Part shown: positions 12,250-33,297 of the stretch, piece after piece
Numbering within the stretch: the stretch's first letter is position 1
Layout: every line of letters starts with the position of its first letter
Assembly (NCBI GenBank): GCA_037903475.1
Contig: JBAJFG010000445.1
Coordinates: 1,116,001-1,180,000, forward strand
Direction: 5' to 3'
Length of the DNA: 64,000 nucleotides
DNA from: Ancylostoma caninum
Lineage: Eukaryota > Nematoda > Chromadorea > Rhabditida > Ancylostomatidae
Program-made: the position numbers and the translations under genes
The notes under the pieces: model-generated
What the model saw: only the letters and a program-made list of their open reading frames with translations
What the model was told of the DNA's origin: nothing
The model's database searches: none

Positions 12250-12765
12250 TAATATTAGTATTTGAACTATGTAGTACTGTAAAAGTATAGTATCAGTATC
12301 ATTATGAGCATTAGTGTGAGTATTAGTATGGATTTACTATTAGTATTAGTATCTATAGGGGTATTAGAAGTAGAATTAGCACTAATATTTATTAGTACTA
12401 GTATTAATATGTGTGAATATTAGTATCAGTATTAGTGGCGGACGCAGAAAGTGGGCGGGAGGGGGGGGCGTGGGAGGCGTGGGAAAAGAGTGGGGTCCCC
12501 TCCGCTTTGGAGACCCAGATGGAAATAAAAATTTAAAAAAAATATTTTTGTCATAATTAGTAATTAATAATGGTTAATCCAAAAATAATAATTAAAGCAA
12601 ACAATCAAAAATGAACTGATATAAGATTTTTATTTATAGTGTAAGGTAATTTAAAAAATTTGCCTAAGCTATTCTCTGGGGGAGGGGCGCCCCTCCACTT
12701 CCCACCCCCACGCGTCCGCCACTGGTATTAGTATTAACATTAGTATTAGTATTAGCAGTGCCGCT
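12250..12765. repeat. TTAGTA-type simple repeat, split by a MITE
   Basis: Degenerate ATTAGTATTAGT arrays occupy about 12250-12433 and resume at 12725-12765. The interruption is the hAT-like MITE at 12434-12724. There is no coding content. Confidence 0.85.
12434..12724 (+). mobile_element. hAT-type MITE, copy 1
   Basis: The element begins AGTGGCGGACGCAGAAAGTG and ends GCGTCCGCCACT, so the termini are inverted repeats of each other. It has an AT-rich core, G/C-runs near both ends and no ORF. The family is shared with 15933-16182 in the opposite orientation. The target-site duplication cannot be read cleanly because the element sits in a TTAGTA simple repeat. Confidence 0.8.
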
Positions 12766-12769
12766 CCAA

Positions 12770-15700
12770 GAAAACTACATATCTTTCTGACTCCAGAGGT
12801 CTCTTTCTAAAGGTTTTCTGTTATTCATCAAAAATTTCCAAATTTTTAGTGATTAATAGTGAATAGCTGATTTAACGGAACTTTTGAGGAGTTTTCATAA
12901 AACATTTGTTTTGGAAATTCTTCATAATTCTCTAACATAATCCGATCTAGAATATAAATAATCTCAGAATATAAACAATCTCTCTTTGGTTCCTGACTTA
13001 TTCGTCATTCTCAGATAGTTTCTTTTTGCGAAATTCTGATATCTCGAAGCGGACTTTTCTTTTTTGTCCCCATCGCTATCCATGAATAGTCTGCTTTTCC
13101 TAATGCGCATATCGCTCTCCAAGCTATGTATTTACCTCTTTTTTACCATTGTGTAATGCGAGCTATCTCATGCCTCATCGACATATCCCGAGGACTGCTC
13201 CTCCAGTGCCTATTTCGGCAAAACACTTCTTATTTGCCCTATAAAATGTCGGCTATTCCTGTCAATCGTCTTGACGATAAAAATGTCTCGCACCTAATCA
13301 CGCACATATGTTTGTCCTTTCATGTGTTCTGCCCAAGATAGCTGAGAAATTGCCAAGGAGCACCTTCTTTCGGTGCGAATCCGAAATATTCATGGGTACA
13401 TCTGTCACAAGGAGTTGTTAGGTGCCAATAGCTGCACACCTTTCTGTGTCAGACACCTCAATGGGCACCTCGGATTCTCCACAAAAAATAGGGGAGGCTT
13501 AAAACGGATTTTTCTGGGGCGAGGCACTGCCCTAACAAATTTTACTCGTGGGGGAGGGGGTAAAACATTTGCTGCAGCCATTTTCGAGGTTGTACCTACA
13601 AACCATTCTCTTGTCATCGTATTCCACATACAATCACTACGAATACATGCATACATTATGTTGGATATCCACTGGATGGAGGTGGATGTGCGTCATGCTT
13701 TTGTGACTGCATTATCCTCGCAGTGTTTCTGGATACGGGCTGCTCACCAAGAAGTTAGAGTTTCTGTGGAGCAACGCGTGCGGAGCAAGAAAATAGGAAC
13801 GAGGAAGCTGGCTCATTCTTTTATATGCGGAAGCTTCTGCACAGGCTGCAAATGGCTTTGAAGTAATGGGTTTTAGCCATAGAATGCAGTCATAATTAGA
13901 TGAAGCTGTTTTCAAGATAATGAGCCTAAATTGTTCCCGGGCAGGGTTTCCCTCCAGTTGCAAATCCAACTGGTTCCGCTTTAATTCTTACCAGCATAAG
14001 CTGGTTCAGAACCCGTTCAAAGAATCAGTCCTATGAGCTTGCTTTTTAGATAGTACCACCTCATGAAGTGGGAAATCACAATTTTCTTTCTCCAGGAATG
14101 AGCTGCAGCTCCCCTTTTTCACATCTTTTGGCTGGAGCAGAAACAAATCGTTGTGCCGTATTTTCACTCCAGTAACAAGCCGTTGCTGTCAAAAATTCTA
14201 CTCTCTTTGCATCAGAAATACTCTGATCTCAAGAAGCGCTAGCTCTGCCCTGCTTGGTGCTCATTTTTACCATTGAGCTTACCTGCGGTGAGGGCAACCA
14301 GTGTTAATTATTTAGTGCTAATTATTTATTTTGTGATTACTATTTAGCTTTTTTTTTGATAAATGACGTCAAATAGGATGAGAAACTATCAAGAAAACCT
14401 TATGATTTGCTATCACGGCGCAATTCCAGCGCGAGCGGCGGGGTCGCGCGCATGCTCCTCGCGTTGGCGAGAGACGCACATCCATCGGCAGTCACTATAG
14501 ATGTGTGCACTACTTGTTGGAGCATAAGTCCAGAGGTACCTCTGACAGATACCAGGCGCAGGTGAAACGCACGTGTCTTCGGTTCCACGACGACCGGTAC
14601 TCCATCCATGGTGTACAAGCTGCGTTGTCCAGTCTTCATACGAGGGCCGTTTGAAAAGTTTCCGGAATCAGCACCAAGGACTTTTTCTCTTCCAAAAATT
14701 TTCATGCAGTTCTGTTCGAGAGTCCTTCAAATGAATTAACTTTGAATGTCAATTCGATCTGACAAAGTATCAGCTTTTGACAAGGAGCTCAAGTCAAGCG
14801 ACTGTGTCTGCGCTCAGCAGCAGAGAGATGCTAGATCTAAGTGGTCACTAATTTTTTTAATTGGAAGAGAACAGCGAGTTGACCAAAAACCCGCTTGGAT
14901 GCTGATTTAGGAAGATCATCATCTTTACTTTGTAGCCATAGTTTCAGGGCCCTGAAAACCAAGCCTAGCTGGACGCGAGCAAACAGTAAGCCATGTGCAA
15001 AATGTTAGGAAAATGTGACCACATCAGAAAAAGTGAATGGAATCGTTGACAAGGTTTTGACAGATAGAGTACAAGTGCGTGATAAATAAGGAAGCCTAGC
15101 GCATCTATTATTAGTCATTGGTTTTTATTTTACCCCACGAACTAATTTTGTGGAAACGTTTTCAAAAATGAGTGCCGCGTTTGCTCAATTCCGAACAAAA
15201 ACGCAATCCAATATGAAGATCAGAGAATAATTTCGAAAGGTTAAATTGGATTTCAAATCGAAACTGTGATCCATGCTGGAGAACCGATTAAGCGCTACCA
15301 CTGCGGTCACAAAAGATGCATTGAAAACCGTATCTTAGACACGGAAAATGGATTCTGAAGAAGAAAGTACTGTTCGCTGAGGTGGAAATGGTCTGTTTTT
15401 GGGAGTTTCATGGGATAGATGTAAAGGCTTAGAAGCTTTTTCTCTGGTAACCCGAACGACACGCGTGGATTTGCACAGGAAAAAAGAATTGTCGCTCCAT
15501 GTCGTCATGACCGCTCATGCAGGTGTTGAGGCCCATCAAAAATCTTGTAATAATGAAATCCACAATTCCACCTCATTCAACGATATTACTGCATTGACGC
15601 CTTCATACCAGTATCTGTCTTAGAATCATTACATCTTTCCGTCAAGGACAAGATTCCGATCAAGAGACTAGTTAATCATGGCTTCGTCCGGTAATTCTGA

Positions 15701-15932
15701 GTACTTCAGAGAAATTCATCTTAGATAGAGAAGTTTTGTTTTGGTCATTCAGAAACTTTTCAAACCACCCTCCTATAAAGTTTTGCGTAAATCGATACGT
15801 GCGTTTGACGCGCGAATGACGCACACAACTGGTATTAGTTGCTCGTATCCCATCACTTTCTCCCTTGTTAGACAGTTGAAAAATCACCTCCAGCCGTATG
15901 GGGTAGAGCAAAGGTAGTCTCTACCTGTCCAA
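12770..15932. other. Intergenic, no recognised gene
   Basis: Several frames of 80-160 codons occur (for example plus 13373-13861 and minus 14400-14705), but none carries a recognised domain. Part of 13440-13500 (CTCAATGGGCACCTCGGATT followed by CTCCACAAAAA) recurs in diverged form near 61150-61185, indicating repeat-derived sequence. A TACGAGGGCCGTTTGAAAAG motif near 14638 resembles a mariner terminus, but no partner end was found. Confidence 0.4.
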
Positions 15933-16182
15933 CAGTGGCGGACGCAGGGAAGGAGGCCCCCCCCCGAGAATGGGTTGCCAAATTTTTGAAATTACTTTAC
16001 AATACAAATAAAAATCTTGTTTTAGTTCATTTTTATTAGTGTTTATTTTCATAATTATTTTTAATATAATTTTTATCGAATATTTATTATTACAATTGTT
16101 ATTTTTATTAATTTTATTTTCCGTCTGGGTCCCCAAAACGGCGGCGACCCCACTTTTTTTCCACTTTCTGGATCCGCCACTG
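15933..16182 (-). mobile_element. hAT-type MITE, copy 2, with 8-bp target duplication
   Basis: The termini are CAGTGGCGGACGCAG and CTGGATCCGCCACTG. Flanking 8-mers are CTGTCCAA (15925-15932) and CTGTCCAT (16183-16190), a 7/8 match as expected for a hAT 8-bp target-site duplication. The AT-rich interior matches copy 1 in reverse orientation (GTCTGGGTCCCC against GGAGACCCAGA). It is 250 bp long and non-coding. Confidence 0.85.
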
Positions 16183-16244
16183 CTGTCCATAGATGTCAGG
16201 TGAACTTTACTACTGGGAATTACCCTCCAGAATTCAGCACTTTT

Positions 16245-16372
16245 AAGGTTAGGTGCATAACTGAGATCACCTAGAGTAAACCTATTAACGCTCCACAAAT
16301 TTACCTACCGTTAACGTGGACGTGGACGCGTTTACCCTAGGTAACCTCAATGATGCATCTAGACCGTACACC
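16245..16372. mobile_element. Short inverted-repeat element related to 30667-31083
   Basis: The left arm GTGCATAACTGAGATCACCT plus AGAGTAAAC pairs with the right-end reverse complement GATGCATCATTGAGGTTACC plus TAGGGTAAAC. The same motif order (GCAT..ACTGAGATTACCCAG.GTAAAC) forms the termini of the 417-bp element at 30667-31083, so both belong to one MITE family. Confidence 0.65.
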
Positions 16373-18457
16373 CTCGAGCTTCTTCGTACGTTTTCTTCAC
16401 AATCTCAGGTTCCAAAAAAAAAATTAGACCACGCCCCGTCTAGACTACTGCACCGCATGTAATGAGGTCGCAGCACGCATCATGGTAGTGTTAATCGCGA
16501 GAAAAAACAATTTGTGAAAGGCTTATTTCGTTTTTGCGAAACACAACTACTATTCATCCGTCTGCTACTACTGATTATTCCGTTCACCCATACTTCATAT
16601 TCTCTGGGTAGAAAAGTGACATCCTCGAAATCATGCACACTTTGCTACGTAAAACCTAACGTGCCTCTTTACATCTTTTGAAAAACCAAGTGTGGGTATA
16701 CATAGTCTACAAGAGATTTGCTATTTAGTGCATGCCATACAATGCAAAGAAACATCGAGCTAACTATTCTTACTGCGCATCTGATCTTCCGAGGGGTGTA
16801 AGCTGGCGCATCGTTGGATGGCTGGTCATAAGTTGGGCGTGGGGCTAATCGACAGCCGATTTCGCGCAATACCGAGTTCGGAAGTGGACATTTTCTCGAG
16901 TGCTCTTATTATTTACGACACACTTTTGATGTACAGTCCTTGCCGAAGAGCGGCGGATTGCAGCCGCGGAATCGCAGCGTGACCTCCTCGACACTCTCGC
17001 ATTCATCATGCATCCTGGAGGTCGCACCGCGTCCCTGCAGTCACGGAATCCATTCATCTCTTCGAGAACGACTGTAGTTCTGAGCATGAGCTGAAATTGG
17101 AAATTATTCAGGAGATTTAGTATAATTTAGTTATTTAGATTTAGTATGAATATTACTATACAACCTGCAACGTGGTGCTCTGATTGTCTGCGCATCTACA
17201 CACTTCATCTGTATTACCTTCCTCACTCTCGTCTCATGCTCTTGCTTCCTGTTCTTACCTGTCCAAACAGGTGGAGAGGCGCACGCGAGCGGGCCTACAC
17301 CGCTGGAGTTTCTTGCACCATCCTTAAAACTTAAAATATTTTAGTTCTGCCGTTTTTTTTTTGGCTAGTGCCATGTAGTCGGTGCTCCTCGCGCTTCTGA
17401 AGTGGCAGCGAGAGCAGAACGAGAGTAACCAGAAATCGTGCTGCCTAGTAATTGGCTCGCGGGTAGACCCCGTGAGAAATAAAACAGCTGAACAACAGCT
17501 ATTACGGCTCGCGCTCCATGCCGAGAGTCCGCAAAACAGACGGCAATTGGAAGTTCTTGAAGTGAGCGGAAACCACGGGAGGCGCGGACGTCTCCGCGCC
17601 GCGGACCGGCACTCGTCTGGCGCAGTGCCAGCGGGCGGCGCGCCAATCGACCGCACGACGTCGTGCATCTCCGCGGCCGCGCGTGAGTCAGCAGCCCGCG
17701 GAGCCGGAGCAGTTCCATCGATCGATCCGCAGCAATTTCGCCTCCAGTGCATTTGGTTTCGAGGTGATCTTCGTTCTTCTTGTGTTCAAAAGACCCGTGG
17801 CGTTGGTTAAAAGGCTAACGGGACGTGGGGTACTGGTCCATCGCGAAAATTTCATCCCTAGACATCCATTTCAAGCAGTCAGCCTTTACTACGGCCTATT
17901 TTGCTCAAATGACGTTTCCTTTTCTTCATGTGACCCTAACGAGTCTATCGCGTGACACTGTCATAGTTACGGAACTTTTTTTGTCACTGTCTCCGATTCA
18001 ACGCCTATGAATCCTTCATTTCGACCGTTCTTTTCCATGTGTTAGCACGATGATGTTCAGCTTTGAAATCTCTTTTTTTCTAATGGGATTTTCCGTTCGG
18101 GCTCTCGGTTATGAAGAGCCTGTTAATATGTTTGCTTGTGCATTTGCCTTCAAGAACATTGAGAAACGTTTCTATATCCAAAATTTAAGAGATATTCTGA
18201 TTTTCCGTTTTTTTGCCTCAAACATCGGATCTGATTTTGTTTTTCCTTTGCGTTTTCACAGCTGTTGATCATTTCTCCCTATGTCACTACAACGATTTTT
18301 GATTACCAGCTGTCAACAGATGGGGTGATATGTTTTGTTCACCACTTAGTTTTCCGTTTTTTCTTCATTCAACGTATGTTTCGGCTCCCGTTTTTCTCTT
18401 GCTAGTTTCACTCTGAAGAAGCTATATGGACTACTTCACTCATCATTTTATTTTTGG
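16373..18457. other. Intergenic; GC-rich island at about 17380-17810
   Basis: No gene is recognised with confidence. At 17382-17810 the base composition becomes GC- and CpG-rich and long frames open on both strands (142 aa plus, 142 aa minus), with no domain I can name. The block lies 2.7 kb upstream of kinase copy A, so it could be promoter or 5' untranslated sequence. That is inference only. Confidence 0.4.
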
Positions 18458-18884
18458 GCACTATTCCACACTAGGGGCCTCAAGATTTTCAGAAAAATTT
18501 TTCCACCAAAGCTATGTGTATTTAGAGGGGTTCGTTGAGTCGCTGATCATGAATATCGTATTCATTTTGTACCGTACCCCCATTTTTGTAGGGTTACGGT
18601 GAACACGGCATCTCACAGAATTCTCTCAAATTTTGCATAGAGGGGCTGTTCTACGCGCTGATCGCGATTGTCAACACTATTTTGCGTGAAACCTTCGTTT
18701 TCTACCCAAAGTCGGCAATTTCTCCGGATTTACTATGGTATACCTACCGTATCTCCGCTGAAGTGGGGTTACGGTAGAAAGCGGATACGATATTCGTGTT
18801 CTGCACCTCAAATAACCCCACCCCTATACGAAGTTTCGATGAAAATTTTTTTTGAAGATTTTGGGGCCCCTAGTGGAATGGTGC
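18458..18884. mobile_element. MITE with ~40-bp terminal inverted repeats
   Basis: The left end GCACTATTCCACACTAGGGG with CCTCAAGATTTTCAG pairs with the reverse complement of the right end, GCACCATTCCACTAGGGGCC with CCAAAATCTTCA. The interior contains inverted GGTTACGGT / TACCGTA motifs and no ORF of note. The superfamily is not assigned because the target duplication is unclear. Confidence 0.75.
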
Positions 18885-20544
18885 ATATTTTTTAATTTAT
18901 CTCGAGTTTTTGATTTTTTGTACTAATTTTTGTGAATCAGTAATCATTGAAGGTCTCTGTCATGGTCACACAGGTACCTGTATCATGACATTGTCACCTG
19001 CATTGCAACTTCTGGCATATTCTGGTTTTATCTGATTTCATCTTCGTTGTTCTAACTTAATCCAATTATTTTTTGTGGCACACCTCGAGTGCATACAATG
19101 AATAAATAAATAAATAAGTCTGAGTATCATATCCTTTGCTGCAAACAACCAGGTCCCTGCACATGGTTGGAGCTTTTATTTTATTTTTTTTTCTACAACA
19201 GAGTCTCTAGAAAAAGATGGTCATCTCAAGTAATTTAAGAAGAGAATTGTACTTATACTGATTTTTTTCTTCGAACTATGGCTTTTCCACCGGCGACGCT
19301 AGTAGGAAGATACTAGAGAGATAAAGGATGTGGAAAGGTGTTGGAGGGAGAGGTAAGCGAGAAAGATAGGCAGTTTGCACAATTACTCAATTATCATCAC
19401 TTTTAAATCATACTGTGGTTTTTGCTACCAATTATTACCACCAGCAGAAGGAGGGTTTCGTGAAATTTTGCTTTTTCTGAAATCGGGCTTCATTCTAATC
19501 CGATCCATGAAAAAGCTTGTGGTGGGGCTGGATGTAACTACAGGGAAGGGTGAGATTTTTTAAAAGGTTTTCTTGCATACTGAATGTTTGTAAAATATCA
19601 TCGTGAATTAGTGGCTCATTCTAGAAGCTTCTCTTCACTTCAGTAGCATTTCATTGGGGAGTAGCCGTTATGTATAGCTGAGGTTTTTAACCTGCCATCC
19701 CATGCGAACATTCTAGATTCGTTTGCCGAATTTTTATTTCTAATCAGTGTTTGTCAATCTGCCATCCACTTCACGTCGTGAGAAAAAATGCATCCAAAAT
19801 CAAAGTTTAGAGAAAATTTCAACATTAGATCTAATAACTGATCGGCTGGAAGAGAATCTGATTCAGCAGTTTTTTCCCGTCTCTACTCACGTGCTCTTTA
19901 ATGGTGGCTGATTGAAGTGGTGACAGCCTGAGCGATAATGGATTCTTTTCACTGATTACAGTACCCCTTTTTAGCGTATTCACTTTATTTCCTCTTGCAT
20001 TGTCTTTCTGCCATTACATCCAAAAGCAGTGACGACGTCACACCTCTCTTCATCAGCCTGAATTGCTCTTGATCAAACTAACAGGTACAGAAGTGCACAA
20101 GCACCTTGGCTTCTGATTGGTTACATTGCGCAGAGCGCTTGCTATTTTTATCCGCAATCTCCATGGTTTTGCTACGCATCCACGGGAATCCTGTCATTTT
20201 AGTTTTTAGTAGTTGTGGAGCGGTTAAAATGGGTGATTGCATTGAAATTCGTCCTCGTCTACCCTCCGATCGTTCACGTGACACATGTTGCTCTATTTAT
20301 TCACAAAACAAACGATTCCTGATCGTATCGATCGATCCGCGTTTGGTTGTCAGCCTCGAAATGCCGGTGGGCCTTTCGTTCACTTCGCTACTGCTGGTAG
20401 TCGTGAATCTTACATCAGCTCCATAATATTTAGTAGATTTTAGATAACTTTCCTCTTCTTCCACCTGAACGTTGACTCATTGCTTGGCATCTTTGTGCGC
20501 GTGAGGTGTCGCCTGAATTGTTTCCAGTTATTTATCCTCTTGGT
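18885..20544. other. Upstream region of kinase copy A, no recognised feature
   Basis: This is AT-rich sequence with an AATAAATAAATAAATAA tract near 19100. I see no exon. It presumably includes the promoter of copy A, but no core motif could be identified reliably. Confidence 0.4.
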
Positions 20545-20553
20545 GGTTTTCAG
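20545..20553 (+). promoter_or_regulatory. Probable spliced-leader trans-splice acceptor, kinase copy A
   Basis: GGTTTTCAG immediately precedes the start ATG at 20554. A pyrimidine-rich tract plus CAG abutting the initiator is the usual layout of SL trans-splice acceptors in nematodes. A cis-spliced upstream exon remains possible. Confidence 0.55.
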
Positions 20554-29510
<8,957 letters not shown>

Positions 29511-30666
29511 GCTGCTAGCCGCGTACCGTACTTTCCCACTTGCCCACCTGGACTCGTAGCCACCAAAGCGCTTCTGAGTGGGCGTTTTCGCCGGTGATCT
29601 GCCACTCCATATGATCAGTCCTCTTGTGATCTATGATCTTTGACGAGCATTCTATCCAGTGACACCCACCCCACATTCATCGTCATCCTCTTCCTACCCG
29701 GTTTCCCCCGTTACTGTGTGGATTGCTGAGTTGACTTTTGTTCATATGACTCGGTTGTTTGCTTTGCTCCGTTACATATCGACTCGTACATTTTTGACGT
29801 TAGGTTGATGCAGCGCCACTGTATCCTCCTCCATTCCACCACAACACGTCCTTCATACATTGTTTCTGACTTCTTTCTCACATCTGTTATTGGAACTGTA
29901 TATCGGCCTCACCTGGAATCACGGAGATTTATTGTACATGATATTTTACATTTTACATGTTGTTTTATCATATTAACCAGATACGTATAAGGTGTATTCT
30001 ATTATCAAACTGTTTTTGTACCTGTTCAATGTAGGAAAACTCTGAAAACAGTTCCGCGTAGAAGATATGCAGGTGTTGGTCTTTACCGACCTAATACTGT
30101 TAGTTCAAATGTGGAAACATAGGTTTCGTCCTCGTGGGCGCGCTCTGATTGATTACTTGATTGCTCTGATTTATGCGTACCTGTTGCGCATTGCAAGGAA
30201 CCAAAGAGTGCTCTGTAGAAAATTTCTTTCTGTCAAAAATCTCTGTATTTCTCATTGCTTGTACAGTTGAGCAACGCAAATCGCCGTTTACTCCCTAGTT
30301 TTGCTTGATATTTCAGTTGATCCCGTGAAATAGTGATTTCCAAATTGGTTCCGTTCCGAAAATACCTTTTTATTCCGCTGGTAAGCTAAAGGAGAACTAA
30401 TCAGGGCGAGGGCAATGATGGTGTTTTGCAGTCTGCCTTTAAATTACCCTGTCTATTCTGGGGTCATTTCCCTGGAGTTGACATTTTTGATATTTTCTCG
30501 GCATCCATGGCGGCGTGCTGGAGTTTATGCCCCACAGCGAAGGCAATTTCTTGCCGTTGTGTGCATTTCATTGCTGACTCATATGATTTTCCATTGCGCT
30601 GCATAGTATCCAAATATTGTGACACAGCGACAGTAGAGCCCTTAAGTGGTAGGAAAGTCAAAGAAC
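29511..30666. other. 3' flank of kinase copy A, no recognised gene
   Basis: The 3' untranslated region of copy A must begin here. I found no canonical AATAAA close to the stop codon. No further exon, RNA gene or repeat is recognised up to the MITE at 30667. Confidence 0.4.
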
Positions 30667-31083
30667 CAGGGCCGGCATGCATCACTGAGATTACCCAGTG
30701 TAAACATGATAATGACACCAAACCGCGAAGTTAGATCTGAGGGGTTGGGAAAGTTTTTCGTGGTAATTTCAATGCTGTATGTCATTGCAAGGCTGGCGTT
30801 CATCACTGAGAATGGAGGTGACCGTTTACCATGAATATGAGACCCTATGGTAAAGTTGGGAGTAAATGTGGAAGCTCTATATATGCATCACGCGCTAACC
30901 ACAAGAGGTACATACATATACCGCCACGGTCACGGCTAATTGGCGCATAACCTGTTGCTCATGGTTTGAAAGAACTGTCACATATGGTTGGCAATACATA
31001 GGGTGGACGTGTTAACAGTGGGTAAAGTTGTGTGATGTCAACACATTTACCCTGGGAAATCTCTCAGGTGCATGCAGCCTCTG
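30667..31083. mobile_element. MITE with ~60-bp imperfect terminal inverted repeats
   Basis: The left terminus contains GGCATGCATCACTGAGATTA then CCCAGTGTAAAC. The reverse complement of the right terminus reads GCTGCATGCACCTGAGAGAT then TTCCCAGGGTAAATG. The pairing extends about 60 bp. It is 417 bp long without an ORF, and the same family occurs in shorter form at 16245-16372. Confidence 0.75.
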
Positions 31084-32466
31084 AGCAGTTTCATTGGTGG
31101 CATCCCTTGCTTGAAAGAGCTTTATGATAGTATTTACCTTTGTTCTGGAGCGTTTGCCTTCTCGGAAAGTAGAGCACACAACTGCTTAAACAGTAAGAGA
31201 AAGTAGTAGGGTGAGTCATAGGTTTTAAAAAGTTCTTATCTGCTTTTTTTTTTCAAAAAGTGGAAGCAAATGGTTTTTTGCTAAGGAATGACTCAACATA
31301 ATCACTGATAGCAAAATATACGAAAGGGCCGACTTCTATTTCAACTCATTATCCGTTTTCTACTGTGGTAGGAATCTTTGGGTAGGTACAAACTCGAAGG
31401 AAGATCCTTCGTTCAACAAGCAAGAAAGATCCTTGATGTTTCAATCCTATCGTGAATTCAACCGAGCTATTTTGCACTAAGACACTTGCCATCCACAATT
31501 TGAGCAAAAGGTTGAGGAAAAGTTTGCCAGATGGAGTTGGGACCTGCCATCCAACCTATTAAGTTGGTACAAAAGAAATGGCTCCTTTTGCGTTGACATA
31601 AGTTTTTCCATAACTTTAATGAACGGAAACATCGGCGGACGATGTAATCCCTCTAATTGGGATTATTGCTCATTGTATGAGCAGGTCCCTGAGGTCTTGC
31701 TCAGAGAACTTGGAAAACTGAGAAGCGAAGAATGACGAGATTTTCATTCTCGGATCGTCAACTTTGGCATTTTTTTCTGTGAAATAGAGGATCTGGGAGC
31801 AGCGAGAAGCTGCAGAAATACTGCAGTTTTTCTGAAGAATGTGGTGGATATTTGCATGTTGTCTAGCAGAGTCATCAAAATTTAAGCCAGCTCTCGGAAG
31901 CAGATTTTGGTTAAAGGTACGGGTGTATAAAATGAGCTTCTGAGAATGTCAAGCGTCTTTCCAGCGGACCGCTCGCGACATTTCCGAGTAAATAACAGCG
32001 TTAGGCCTTAGTGGATGAGCACTTTCGGATAAGGAGCTTTAGGAGGATCATTCTTCTAGAATCCCAGAAATAATAATGAAAATGCTTCAGAAAGTACTCG
32101 ACCCCATTTTTCCATCAGCGAAGCCGTTGCGTCACTGCTCGCATATGCATTAATTACTGACACTCTGGCCTAATAAAAAGAAGGTGTTCTAGACTGTATT
32201 TCTTGCGCTACTACAAAAAAACCCATCCATTCGAAAAAAAAAATCCACAAAAAAATCCAAAGAAAAATTGAAAACAAGATTTTTGAGAATTTTCGATTGT
32301 TTCATGACTCATAATCCCAGCTTCATCTGTTACACATACAGCACAAAACAGCTTGCTTTGCTCTATAATTGCGTGACCGTATCTAGATGTCATACTATAT
32401 CTCAAGAAAATTACATGGTTTTGAGAGAGGCGCGCCATTTCTCCTGCACCAACCTAATATACAGTC
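31084..32466. other. Intergenic, nothing recognised
   Basis: AT-rich sequence without long frames, splice-bounded exons or inverted termini that I could detect. Confidence 0.45.
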
Positions 32467-33297
32467 CCAACTTTTATCTTCACTTCTTCTTCTCTTGATT
32501 TAATGTTAGATGCACGTGCGTACGTGATAATACGGAACAAATATACTGGTTGAATACGGTCCCGTCGGTGCTACCTTTAAAATCTGCGAAATAAACGCGA
32601 TGTCGCGTCGGAAGCGCCGCATCGAATTGAATCGAATTGAAACATCAAATTGAAGTTTTAACGAAATGTTTCCAATACAAGGAAAATGTGGAATTAAGAA
32701 GACCTTTCCTACAGATGTAAAATTTCACAAACTCCAGGTATCGAACTTCAAAACTTCGAATCTAACACCGTTTCGTTGGAATTCAATACGAGATTAGAGG
32801 CAGCAAGAATGTCCATAAATAAATTCCTACGATTACTGAACAATCTACCCAGTAAATTCAATTTTTGTGAAAAACCACACTATGTGACGGTCTTCTTAAT
32901 TCTACATCTTCCTTGCATTGGAAACATTTCGTTAAAACTTCAGTTTTACAAGAATTTCTGGGATTGCGGGGAGTCGGTGGTACCTGAGCATACAATTAGG
33001 CGAGACTCGACGAGCATCCGGGTGTCATTAGCGCCAGCCTGCTGTGACGTCACCATAGATGCAAAAATTTTGGAATTTCTGAATTTGAAATAGCCCATGT
33101 GATAGAACAGAGGGTGATGATTCCGAATATGTGACTTTCACTGCGAATAGATTACGATGAACAGAGTTATTATTTCGCAGATTTTAAAGGCAGCACCGAC
33201 GGGACCGTATACAACCAGTATATTTGTTCCGTATTGTCACGTATGCACGTGCATCTAACATTAACTCAAGAGAAGAAGAGGTGAAGATAAAAATTGG
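32467..33297. mobile_element. Large foldback element with long inverted arms
   Basis: The left arm 32467-32598 is the inverted counterpart of about 33170-33297. Shared blocks include TTTTATCTTC, TAATGTTAGATGCACGTGCG, AACAAATATACTGGTTG and GGTCCCGTCGGTGCTACCTT. A second inverted pair, 32640-32703 against 32888-32950, includes AGTTTTAACGAAATGTTTCC. The right arm carries about 220 bp extra (32951-33169) relative to the left. No transposase is present. The arms read as a foldback transposon rather than a gene. Confidence 0.85.

Noticed and set aside
14630..14665. TACGAGGGCCGTTTGAAAAG, resembling a mariner terminus
   Set aside because: No matching inverted end or transposase block was found within reach, so no element can be bounded.
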